A stretch of DNA of 64,000 nt, taken from Desulfosoma sp. GTDB lineage: Bacteria; Desulfobacterota; Syntrophobacteria; Syntrophobacterales; DSM-9756. A program made the translations under genes and the position numbers. The notes beneath the pieces are model-generated. The model did not search any database. It worked only from the letters and a program-made list of their open reading frames with translations, and was not told where the DNA came from. Positions 34,127 through 42,151 of this stretch are shown here, one piece after another. Positions within the stretch are counted from its first letter, which is position 1. Every line of letters starts with the position of its first letter. The stretch is taken from the NCBI GenBank assembly GCA_037481875.1, contig JBBFKY010000009.1:62001-126000 (forward strand), given 5' to 3'.

Positions 34127-34255
34127 GGTAAAGGAAGCTTCAATGCCTGTCAAGCGGAAATGTTTCTTCCCTCACCCAGCCAATTCCTCAGCTATTGAAT
34201 ACTCATATGGATCGGCGGAAGGAAGATGAAAGGGTTTTAGCATGTGACTTTGATT

Positions 34256-34858
34256 TCACTTGTTCGGCTGTTCCAACGATTCCAGGGCCAGGACGGTTTC
34301 CGGGTCTTTAGAGACGTTTCTTTGGCGAAGGTAGGCGGCGAGAGCCTTTCGATCTTCGAGGGATTTGTACTGCCATAGATCAAACTTGGCCGAAATCTTT
34401 TCCGGAATGATTTCAATGACGGCGCATGCCCGAACTCCGGGAAGATCTTCGGTGACTTCAGGGACCGAATGTCCTTTTTCATGGGCGGCCACCAGGGCGT
34501 TTAAGGCTTCGGTTTTTTGGGTCACATCTTCCACCAGGCGCGCTCGGCCGCGAATCACGACGCTCTTGTAAAGCTGGTGAAGCCGGCATGGTCCTTGACA
34601 AGGGCGGAATCGGGAGTCCACATAGGCCAGAGGGATATCCACTTGAAAGCCCACGCGATCGTCGCGACGAATATTGTCGATTTTTTCTCCTTCCGGTGCC
34701 GAATGGACATAGATTCGCCCAGCTCGAAAAACGTAATTCACGGGGGTCACATAAGGATATCCGTCTCGATCGGTGGTTGCCAGACGACCGATGGTACAGG
34801 ATTCGAGAAGGTCGCGAATAGCTTCGGAATCCATAACTTCACACTGTTTCCTTCGCAT
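34256..34858 (-). CDS. NimA-like pyridoxamine 5'-phosphate oxidase family protein
   Basis: 200 residues with the split-barrel flavin-binding pattern of the Nim/PPOX family: LESCTIGRLATTDRDGYPYV, TPVNYVFRAGRIYVHSAPEG and KIDNIRRDDRVGFQVDIPLA. NimA-type proteins are linked to 5-nitroimidazole reduction or to flavin/F420-dependent oxidation; the real substrate here is unknown. Start ATG at 34858 follows AGAGGAAACCTC. It is divergent from the MoxR gene, whose start is 130 bases away, sharing a control region. Confidence 0.78.
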   Translation of the reverse strand: MRRKQCEVMDSEAIRDLLESCTIGRLATTDRDGYPYVTPVNYVFRAGRIYVHSAPEGEKIDNIRRDDRVGFQVDIPLAYVDSRFRPCQGPCRLHQLYKSVVIRGRARLVEDVTQKTEALNALVAAHEKGHSVPEVTEDLPGVRACAVIEIIPEKISAKFDLWQYKSLEDRKALAAYLRQRNVSKDPETVLALESLEQPNK

Positions 34859-34988
34859 GAGGTTTCCTCTTGAATGGGTTCCATTTTCATTGCGAGAGCG
34901 CCTGACTCGTGGCATTTTCCTTGACGCACTCAGCCTACGGGGCCTCAAGTAGGCTTCATTGAATCGTGAACAATCAAGGTGAAAGAAG

Positions 34989-35927
34989 ATGAACGACGGT
35001 AACATGACTTCTGTGGAAGCCTTGCGTCAAGCCTTTCTTAATCAAGGCTACGTTTGTTCGGTGGAAGTGGCGACGACCCTGTTTCTGGCGGATCGTTTGG
35101 AAAAGCCCCTTTTGGTGGAAGGCCCTGCGGGCGTCGGCAAGACCGAAATCGCCAAAACGGCAGCCCGTGTCTTCGGTCGTCCTCTCGTTCGTCTTCAGTG
35201 CTACGAGGGCTTGGACGAATCCAAGGCACTTTACGAATGGCAGTACGGAAAACAGCTCTTATATTCGCAAATTCTCAAAGACCGCATGGACGCCGTGCTT
35301 CGGGAAGCCCGGGATCTGCACGAAGCGGTGGGGCGGCTGCATGGTGTGAAGGACCTTTTCTTTTCCGAGCATTTTCTCGAACCTCGCCCTCTGCTTCGAG
35401 CCATTCGCCAAGAGGGGGGCGCGGTGCTTCTCATTGACGAAGTGGATAAGGCCGATGAAGAATTTGAAGCCTTTCTGCTGGAAGTGCTGTCGGATTTTCA
35501 GGTTTCGGTCCCGGAACTGGGAACGATTCACGCCCTTCTAAGTCCTTTTGTGGTCATAACCAGCAACAGCACCCGCGAACTCGGGGAAGCTCTTAAAAGG
35601 CGCTGCCTTTATCTCTATTTAGATTTTCCATCCCCCGAACTGGAACAGGAAATTCTCAGAGTCCATGTGCCTGATCTGCCGGTCAAGCTGAGCGCTCAGC
35701 TCGTTGCCTTCATGCAGCGTGTGCGCCGCTTGGAACTGCGAAAGGTGCCTTCGGTCAGTGAAACCATCGATTGGGCTAAGGTGCTCCTGCTGCTCAATGT
35801 GGGGACACTCTCTCGAGAGTTTGTGACACAAACCCTGAACATCTTTCTCAAGCATGAAGAGGATCTGCGCACTCTGAGACCGCTGGTTTCGGAACTTCTT
35901 GCGGCCGTGCGTAGCGAGGCGCCCTGA
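34989..35927 (+). CDS. MoxR-family AAA+ ATPase
   Basis: 312 residues: Walker A GPAGVGKTE (near residue 42), Walker B AVLLIDEVDKADEEFEAFLL and sensor text VITSNSTRELGEALKRR, all typical of MoxR chaperone-like ATPases that work with a VWA-domain partner to insert metal cofactors or mature protein complexes. The ATG follows AGGTGAAAGAAG. The VWA gene starts right at its stop (ATGA-type junction at 35926-35929), confirming the pair. In other genomes such pairs sit next to CODH, methanol dehydrogenase or gas vesicle loci; here the target is not evident. Confidence 0.9.
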   Translation: MNDGNMTSVEALRQAFLNQGYVCSVEVATTLFLADRLEKPLLVEGPAGVGKTEIAKTAARVFGRPLVRLQCYEGLDESKALYEWQYGKQLLYSQILKDRMDAVLREARDLHEAVGRLHGVKDLFFSEHFLEPRPLLRAIRQEGGAVLLIDEVDKADEEFEAFLLEVLSDFQVSVPELGTIHALLSPFVVITSNSTRELGEALKRRCLYLYLDFPSPELEQEILRVHVPDLPVKLSAQLVAFMQRVRRLELRKVPSVSETIDWAKVLLLLNVGTLSREFVTQTLNIFLKHEEDLRTLRPLVSELLAAVRSEAP

Positions 35928-37276
35928 TGGACCGCGTGATCGCCGATTTTGTGAGGGTTTTAAGACGAGCCGGCGTTTTGGTTTCCCCGGCCGAACACAT
36001 GGACGCTTTGCAGGCCGCCGAGGCCGCCGGCCTTGCCGATCGATCGGTGCTCAAAGCGGCTCTCCGATCCTGTCTTGCCAAAACACCCGCTCATAGGCGG
36101 GTCTTTGACAGGTGTTTTGATGGATTTTTTACGGTTGGCCCTTGGCTGCGTAGGACAGCGTGGCACGAGCATGCCGAAGAAGGGGTTCCGGAAGGTTTGT
36201 CGCCTTTGGCGGCCATGCTTCTTTCTGGAGATCAGGCCGATCTGGCGGTGGCCGTAGCGGATGCCATGCGCCAAGTGTGTCTGGAGGGAGCGCGGTCCAT
36301 GATTCAGAGAGGGCTCTATGTGCAGGATGTCTTGAGGCGTTTGAATGTGGATCGGCTGAACCAGGACGTGGATGTGTTGCGCAGTTCCGGAGGGTCCGCC
36401 GCCAAGAGCCAGTATTTGGAGGAGGCCAAGGAAGCTCTGGTGGACATGGTTCGATCCTATGTGGACAGCCGCTTGCGCCTTCAGGGGACGGAATCGCCTG
36501 CCGTCGCCTTAAACGGTGTTGATGGGGATAGGGTGCGGCTTTCCGGTTCGGAATGGCGGGATGTGGAAGACATGCATCGTCTGGTTTCAGCCTTGGTTCG
36601 AAAGATTCATGCGCGCCATGGACGAAGGAAAAAACAGGAAAGGCTCGGATACTTGGATTTCAAGAGAAGCCTTCGCCAAAGCCTGGGGACTCAAGGACTT
36701 ATTTTTGTTCCTCGATGGAAAAAGGCTCGTCCCCATCGACCAGAAATCGTGGCCCTTTGTGATGTGAGCCGGTCGGTGCGGCATGTGACACGCTTTTTTC
36801 TCTTTTTCCTTCACAACCTGAACCAGTTGGTTTTACGCCTTCGTTCTTTCGTGTTCTGTTCAAACCTGGTGGAAGTTACAGATATTTTTCGTAAGGAACC
36901 CTTGGAACGGGCTCTGGCCCGTATCGAAACGGGTCAAGGTCTGCCTCTGATCATGGGCCTTACCGATTACGGACGAACCTTTGAAGACTTTGCTTCGCAG
37001 GAGCTCAAAACCATCTCGCGCCGCACAGTGCTCGTGGTGCTTGGGGATGCCCGCAACAATCATGATGATCCCGCCGAAGGCGTCTTTCGGCGCCTTAGGG
37101 ATCATGTCCGTCGAATCGTATGGCTGAACCCAGAACCCGAACCCCTATGGGACACAGGGGATTCGGTCATGCGTGTGTACCGGCCCTATTGCCATGTTGT
37201 TTTGCCGTGTCATTCCATGAAGGATCTGGAACGTCTTGTCGATGTGATCGCTTCCCCTTCCTTTTCAAAGGCATAA
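35927..37276 (+). CDS. VWA-domain protein, CoxE family, partner of MoxR
   Basis: 449 residues. N-terminal helical part with VRVLRRAGVLVSPAEHMDAL and DRCFDGFFTVGPWLRR. The C-terminal von Willebrand A domain has IVALCDVSRSVRHVTRFFLF with the MIDAS DxSxS motif and later MGLTDYGRTFEDFASQ. Members (CoxE-like) bind a metal ion and act with the MoxR ATPase encoded just before. Stops 22 bases before the convergent GalT-like gene. No strong terminator seen in the short gap. Confidence 0.87.
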   Translation: MDRVIADFVRVLRRAGVLVSPAEHMDALQAAEAAGLADRSVLKAALRSCLAKTPAHRRVFDRCFDGFFTVGPWLRRTAWHEHAEEGVPEGLSPLAAMLLSGDQADLAVAVADAMRQVCLEGARSMIQRGLYVQDVLRRLNVDRLNQDVDVLRSSGGSAAKSQYLEEAKEALVDMVRSYVDSRLRLQGTESPAVALNGVDGDRVRLSGSEWRDVEDMHRLVSALVRKIHARHGRRKKQERLGYLDFKRSLRQSLGTQGLIFVPRWKKARPHRPEIVALCDVSRSVRHVTRFFLFFLHNLNQLVLRLRSFVFCSNLVEVTDIFRKEPLERALARIETGQGLPLIMGLTDYGRTFEDFASQELKTISRRTVLVVLGDARNNHDDPAEGVFRRLRDHVRRIVWLNPEPEPLWDTGDSVMRVYRPYCHVVLPCHSMKDLERLVDVIASPSFSKA

Positions 37277-37298
37277 CCCTTCTCCGGCATTCCTTCGT

Positions 37299-38342
37299 TC
37301 AGAAAAAGCCGCGCATGTGTTCGGCGAGTTTTTCCGGACGGATGATCATGATCTCGTTTTGAAGCAGCTTCTGAAAGTAATAGTCGTCCGTGCGGTAATG
37401 GGGAGTCACGTTTTGACGGACTACGATGCGAAGCAGGCAGGTAAAGGATTCGTCATCCTGGAGCAAGGGCGCGCTGAAGCAGGAAAAATTGAAAGTGGAA
37501 AAGCCCAGGGTGTGGTAAGCGCTGAGCACGCGGCTGAGTCCTTGAGCCGCGGCGCAAATGTGAGTGTCCTTCCACTGGAGAAAGCTCGGGGTGTTGGAAA
37601 ACACGGCCAGGATTTCGTTAACCCCCATAGGTGAATAGGCCGCCATCCAGTGGGTCTCGTCGATCTGCGCGATATAACGTTTGTTTTCCTGACGTTCCGA
37701 CGCCACCAGGTCGTCCCAGTAGCGAATCCCCGTCCGCTCCTTGTAATCCCTGGAAGTATTCAAGAGCAGTCGATGATGGGTTCCCGGCTGAGTGGTCCCG
37801 AGAATTTGCAGATGTGGGTGGGTTACACTGGCGCCGGCGGGGAACAAGTAATTGGCGTTGATGGTAAAGAAAGGAATGTTTGGTGTTTTCTCGGCGCAGA
37901 TTCTGACGAAATCCACGGCAAGCGTCAAAGCGTCTGCAAGAAGACCTTCGGGAAAATCGTTCAAAGGCCGGTAATGTTGGTTCCCCACCATGACCACGGC
38001 ATGGTAGGCGGATAGCGGAAACAGGTTGGGGAATAAGACGGCCTCACCTCGAACCAGCCTTCCTTCGGAAATGAAATCCTTTGGGTAAGATGGGGTCATG
38101 GAGCGCCATTTTTCGTCGCACAAAAAGCAAGTGGCCTTGGTGGCGGCGGCGCGTTCCTCAAGGTAGTCTTCATCCGTGGCTGGGAAAAGAATGGACGCCT
38201 TGCCTTCCAAAGCGGCGTTGTAGATGCTTTGGTGGCCTGTGAGGGGGTCTTGTCGAACCTCGATGGTTTGCTCGTCCAGGTTTCCGTTGTGAAGAGGACT
38301 GTGAAAGCGAGCGTTTTCGGTCCAGGATACCCACTGAAGCAT
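37299..38342 (-). CDS. GalT-like HIT-superfamily nucleotidyltransferase/hydrolase
   Basis: 347 residues. The His-triad motif THPHLQILG (HxHxQ, the catalytic His of galactose-1-phosphate uridylyltransferase) is present, preceded by NANYLFPAGASV. A CFLCDEKW CxxC upstream recalls the zinc-binding region of GalT. The rest is divergent, so it may act on another UDP-sugar or nucleotide. The ATG at 38342 has CAGAGGAGAAAACAG before it; the 38465 extension lies in repeat DNA. Single gene facing the MoxR/VWA pair. Confidence 0.65.
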   Translation of the reverse strand: MLQWVSWTENARFHSPLHNGNLDEQTIEVRQDPLTGHQSIYNAALEGKASILFPATDEDYLEERAAATKATCFLCDEKWRSMTPSYPKDFISEGRLVRGEAVLFPNLFPLSAYHAVVMVGNQHYRPLNDFPEGLLADALTLAVDFVRICAEKTPNIPFFTINANYLFPAGASVTHPHLQILGTTQPGTHHRLLLNTSRDYKERTGIRYWDDLVASERQENKRYIAQIDETHWMAAYSPMGVNEILAVFSNTPSFLQWKDTHICAAAQGLSRVLSAYHTLGFSTFNFSCFSAPLLQDDESFTCLLRIVVRQNVTPHYRTDDYYFQKLLQNEIMIIRPEKLAEHMRGFF

Positions 38343-38891
38343 AGCTGTTTTCTCCTCTGTTGCCTGTGCCCATGAAGCCAGGAGATATTTCAGGAAAAGC
38401 CCGGCCTTTGTCAATGGTGATGGTGTCGGGGGGGCACATGGGTCCGCCCGTACCCATTGGTCCATGGGCGGGGATTTGGTTGATGGACCCGGGTATTAAC
38501 CTTATGGCGGAGAATTTTGGGGTGGACAGAGATGGATATGCCCGTACAGGTTTTTTGATGCCGGCGGAGGTTTTTGTGGGTTTCCCGTGGTAGGAAACAC
38601 CGGGGATGACCTGCAGGTGTGCCTACGGCGTGGATTTGCAGGGGCGAACCTGTGTGTCCGCCCGAAAATCGGCCCCTTGCGCGGGTTCAGGGGCGGACAC
38701 ATGGGCCCGCCCGTACAGGGTTTCCGTGGGTCCGATGCTATTCTGGGTCGGCATGACGGCCATTGGGTCCGCCCCTACATGGGTTATGATGACGGACGAA
38801 GGAATCAAAGCGCCGCTTTCCATTAAAGAAGTCCCTATTCTATGCCGACTAGTAAAGCAGGTGAAGCGTCGAAAAAAGGAGGGACGAAAAG
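38343..38891. repeat. Mosaic repeat, forward copy A
   Basis: From about 38425 to 38790 the repeat runs in the forward direction. Hinge GCACATGGGTCCGCCCGTAC; spacer with CCATGGGCGGGGATTTGG and GGCGGAGAATTTTGGG; a diverged hinge; GGTTTTTTGATGCCGGCGGA with TTTCCCGTGG and GGGGATGACCTGCAGGTGTG; hinge GGGCGAACCTGTGTGTCCGC; CGGCCCCTTGCGCGGGTTCA; hinge GGGCGGACACATGGGCCCGC; then a further GGGTCCGCCCCTAC near 38765. No gene is seen. The last 60 bases hold the ribosome site (GGAGGG) of the next gene. Confidence 0.82.
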
Positions 38892-40095
38892 GTGGCGTGG
38901 CAGATTGTTTTTGTGGATGACGAGCCCAACGTCTTGGAAGGACTTCGTCGCATGCTACGGCCCATGCGCAGGGAATGGACCATGTATTTCTGTGCGGATG
39001 CTCGAGAAGCCCTGAACCTTCTGGATCGAGAACCGGTGGATGTGGTCGTTTGGACATGCGTATGCCGGGGATCGACGGAGCCCAATTTCTTCTGCAAGTC
39101 AAAAAGCAGTATCCAGACATCATTCGCATTGCTCTGTCCGGGTATTCGGAACAAGATCTTATCTTACGAGCGGTTCGATCTGCACATCAGTACCTTGCCA
39201 AGCCATGTGATGCAGAGAAATTGAAAAGCACCATCGAACGAGTCAAGACCCTTCGGACACTTTTGAACAAAAAACCGCTTCGAGCCCTGGTGTCCAGCAT
39301 TGACACTTTGCCCAGTCTGCCGTCTCTGTATCGACAGATTATGGAAGAGCTGGAATCCGAAGATCCAAGCGTCAAAAAGGTAGGGGAGATTATCGCTCGA
39401 GACGTGGCATGACGGCCAAGATTCTGCAATTGGTCAATTCGGCTTTTTTTGGGCTGAGCCGGCATGTGAGCAGCCCGGAGCAGGCGGTGGTGCTCTTGGG
39501 ACTCAACACCATCAAAACTTTGGTCATATCCACCCAGATCTTCAGTGACTTTCAAGAAAAGGGTGCGCCCGCGGACCGTCTCGACCAACTCTGGACCCAC
39601 AGTCTGAACACCGCTGTTTGTGCCAAGACGGTGGCGCAAAAAGCCGAAGCGGATTCCATAATTGTGGATGATGCGTTTATGGCCGGCATGCTTCACGATG
39701 TGGGCAAGCTCATTCTCTTTCAGGCTTGGCCCGACAAGGCCGATGCCGTGCTGAAGCGGAGCGAGGAAACGGGAGATCCGGTCTGGAAAAGTGAAGAGGC
39801 TGTCCTAGGGACCACTCATGGGGAATTGGGAGGCTATCTGTTAGGGGTGTGGGGGCTTCCGGACAACATTGTCGAAGCCGTGGCTTTTCACCACTTTCCA
39901 GACCGCTGCCCGCATCGGGAATTCAGTGCCCTGACGGCGGTCCATGCCGCCGATCTGCTGGATTACGCCATTCATGGAGGACCACCCTATCAGGGACCGA
40001 ACCTGGTGGATTCGACTTACCTGCAGCAGTTGCAATGCCTTGGGCGCCTCAAGGAATGGAAAGACGCCTGCAAGACTGTCCTTTGTGGACAATAG
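38892..40095 (+). pseudogene. Response regulator-HDOD protein split by two single-base deletions
   Basis: The first frame starts with GTG at 38892 (GGAGGG upstream): AWQIVFVDDEPNVLEGLRRM and REALNLLDREPVDVVV. Near 39053 one base is missing (GTTTGGACATG where GTTTCGGACATG would restore SDMRMPG, the phospho-acceptor Asp), and the text goes on one frame over as MRMPGIDGAQFLLQVKKQYP to VKKVGEIIARDVA. Near 39409 a second base is lost, and the HDOD domain continues as MTAKILQLVNSAFFGLSRHV and AFMAGMLHDVGKLILFQAWP. With both repaired it is a normal ~400-aa receiver-HDOD protein. Either a young pseudogene or two sequencing errors in homopolymer-poor sequence; I lean to real decay but cannot decide. 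Confidence 0.75.
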
Positions 40096-40104
40096 AGACG
40101 CATC

Positions 40105-41247
40105 ATGGCCGAAAGAATCCTTTTCGTGGACGATGATCCGAATATTCTATCGTCCTTAAAAAGAAGCTTGAGAAAGCACTATGACATCGAGACGGCGGTA
40201 GGCCCGGAAGAGGGCCTGCAGGCGGTTCGAGACAACCGTTCTTTAGCCCTTGTCATCTCGGATCTGCGCATGCCCGTCATGGACGGCATACAGTTTCTAA
40301 CCAAGGTCCGCGAAATCAGCCCGGACACGGTGCGCATGATTTTGACCGGAAATGCGGATTTACAGGCGGCCATGGATGCGGTGAACCAAGGCAACATTTT
40401 TCGGTTTCTCACCAAACCGTGCGCACCTGAAACCCTCCTTCTGGCCATTCAGGCAGGGCTGCAACAGTATCGGCTGGTCAGAGCCGAAAAGGAGCTGTTG
40501 GAAAAAACCCTGCGCGGAGCCATTCAAGTCATGGCCGACGTGCTGAGTCTGGTGAATCCCGAAGCCTTTGGAAGGGCATCTCGAATCCGCCGTTACGCCG
40601 TGGAAGTAGGTCGACGGCTCAGGTTGCCCAAACTGTGGCAGCTGGAAACCGCCGCCATGTTAAGCCAGATTGGGTGTGTGATTCTTCCTGTAGAAGCCCT
40701 GCACAAGATCTACACCGGGGAAGCGCTGACGGCCGAAGAACAGCAGCTCTTTTCCATGCATCCTTCGGTGGGAGCCGGTCTCATTGCCAAGGTTCCCAGG
40801 CTCCAAGATGTCAGCGAAATCATCGCTTACCAGGAAAAACACTTTGACGGTTCCGGTATTCCCAAAGACGACCGTTTCGGTGAAGCCATTCCCTTGGGGG
40901 CTCGAATCCTCAAGGTGGTGTTGGACTTCGATGCTCTGGAATCGGCAGGGCTGCCTCGAGCCGCAGCCCTGCTGCAGATGAAAAAACGCTCGGGCTGGTA
41001 CGATCCACTTGTGCTCAAAGCCCTGGAAGCCGCTTTGGGTGATGAAGCCAGGTTCCAGGTGCGGGAAATGACCGTCCAGGATTTGAACCTGGGCATGATC
41101 GTCGGCCAGGATGTGATGAGTTCCAAAGGGGTGCTGCTCATCAAGAAGGGTCAGGAGATTACGCCGGCCCTGTTGGAAAGGCTCAAAAATTTCGCCAAAA
41201 CGGTGGGCGTGCAGGAGCCGGTTCGTGTGCTGCTGCCCATCCAGTGA
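40105..41247 (+). CDS. Response regulator with degenerate HD-GYP-like output domain
   Basis: 380 residues. The receiver has RILFVDDDPNILSSLKRSLR, the acceptor Asp in LVISDLRMPVMDG, and FLTKPCAPETLLLA. The output half resembles HD-GYP: AAMLSQIGCVILPVEALHK replaces the usual LHDIGK, so the metal-binding His-Asp pair is Ser-Gln, and HFDGSGIPKDDRFGEAIPLG replaces the HHExxDGxGYP segment. The enzymatic cyclic-di-GMP activity is therefore probably lost and the protein may act by binding. The ATG follows a weak AGAGACGCATC. It is nine bases after the frameshifted gene and its stop overlaps the region of the next regulator. Confidence 0.82.
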   Translation: MAERILFVDDDPNILSSLKRSLRKHYDIETAVGPEEGLQAVRDNRSLALVISDLRMPVMDGIQFLTKVREISPDTVRMILTGNADLQAAMDAVNQGNIFRFLTKPCAPETLLLAIQAGLQQYRLVRAEKELLEKTLRGAIQVMADVLSLVNPEAFGRASRIRRYAVEVGRRLRLPKLWQLETAAMLSQIGCVILPVEALHKIYTGEALTAEEQQLFSMHPSVGAGLIAKVPRLQDVSEIIAYQEKHFDGSGIPKDDRFGEAIPLGARILKVVLDFDALESAGLPRAAALLQMKKRSGWYDPLVLKALEAALGDEARFQVREMTVQDLNLGMIVGQDVMSSKGVLLIKKGQEITPALLERLKNFAKTVGVQEPVRVLLPIQ

Positions 41248-41261
41248 AGAGAGTGCCTCCC

Positions 41262-41825
41262 ATGAGAAAGACCGTGCTTTTCGTGGACGATGAGCCCAAT
41301 TTCACCAGCGCTGTCAAGAGGGCGTTGCGCCATGAGCCGTACAGGATTCTCACGGCCAACTCCGCCGCGGAAGCTCTGCGCCTCTTGAGCGAAGTCCCGG
41401 TGGATGTGGTGGTTTCCGATGAAAGAATGCCCGGAATGAGGGGCTCGGAGTTTCTGGCTTTGGTTCGAGAACGACATCCTCATACCACACGGATCATGCT
41501 CACGGGATATGCCACGCTGGAGGCGGCCATACGGGCCATCAACGAGGGGGAAATCTACAGGTTTCTCACCAAGCCGTGTCAGACTCAGGACCTGAGCCAG
41601 ATCATTCGCCAAGCTCTGGCGTACCGGGAAGCTTTGGAGCGCTCGGCTGAGCGAGAAGGACGGAGTGCAGCGTCCAGCGAAGCCGAAGCGCTTATGCATG
41701 AACTGGAACGCAACCACCCCGGTATCACAAGCCTCAAAATGGACGAAACCGGAGCCATCCTGTTGGATGATGTGGACCTGGGGCTCATGGAACCTGCGGG
41801 AACGATCCCACGCTCCCACACGTAA
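41262..41825 (+). CDS. Single-receiver response regulator with short C-terminal extension
   Basis: 187 residues: MRKTVLFVDDEPNFTSAVKR, VDVVVSDERMPGMRGSEFLA with the acceptor Asp, RIMLTGYATLEAAIRAINEG and YRFLTKPCQTQDLSQIIRQA give a complete receiver. The remaining 60 residues form a helix and an acidic stretch with no recognised output domain. The ATG at 41262 is preferred; a GTG at 41244 overlaps the previous stop and has no better ribosome site. Last of three receivers on this strand. The tail ends at the edge of a repeat (AACGATCCCACGCTCCCACA), so its C-terminus may be repeat-derived. Confidence 0.8.
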   Translation: MRKTVLFVDDEPNFTSAVKRALRHEPYRILTANSAAEALRLLSEVPVDVVVSDERMPGMRGSEFLALVRERHPHTTRIMLTGYATLEAAIRAINEGEIYRFLTKPCQTQDLSQIIRQALAYREALERSAEREGRSAASSEAEALMHELERNHPGITSLKMDETGAILLDDVDLGLMEPAGTIPRSHT

Positions 41826-42151
41826 CCGGCCGGAGCGGACACATGGGTCCGCTCTTACAGGGTTTTTGATGCCGGCGGCGGTTTTCGTGGATTTCCCCTG
41901 GCAAAAATCGGTGGGGATGACCTCTGGGTGTACGGGTGGTAATTTAGGGGCGGACCTGTGTATCCGCCCGAAAAACGGTCCCATGGCGCGGGTTCAGGGG
42001 CGGAGACGTGCATCCGCCCTTACGTATGTTTTGATGGCTCATGGGCTGGGCTTTATGGGTAGGCGCGGGAAATGGCCCATGGCGGCGAATTTGGAGCGGA
42101 CACATGGGTCCGCCCCCGCGAATATTTACAAGGCCGGTAGGGGTGAACCTG
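41826..42151. repeat. Mosaic repeat, forward copy B (rearranged)
   Basis: GAGCGGACACATGGGTCCGC at 41834, GGGTTTTTGATGCCGGCGGC at 41860, TTTCCCCTGG, GGGGATGACCTCTGGGTGTA, hinge GGGCGGACCTGTGTATCCGC at 41949, GGTCCCATGGCGCGGGTTCA, hinge GGGCGGAGACGTGCATCCGC at 41997, then a segment with GGCCCATGGCGGCGAATTTG and the hinge GAGCGGACACATGGGTCCGC at 42093. Compared with copy A the spacer module that leads there is moved to the end. No gene is seen. Confidence 0.82.
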
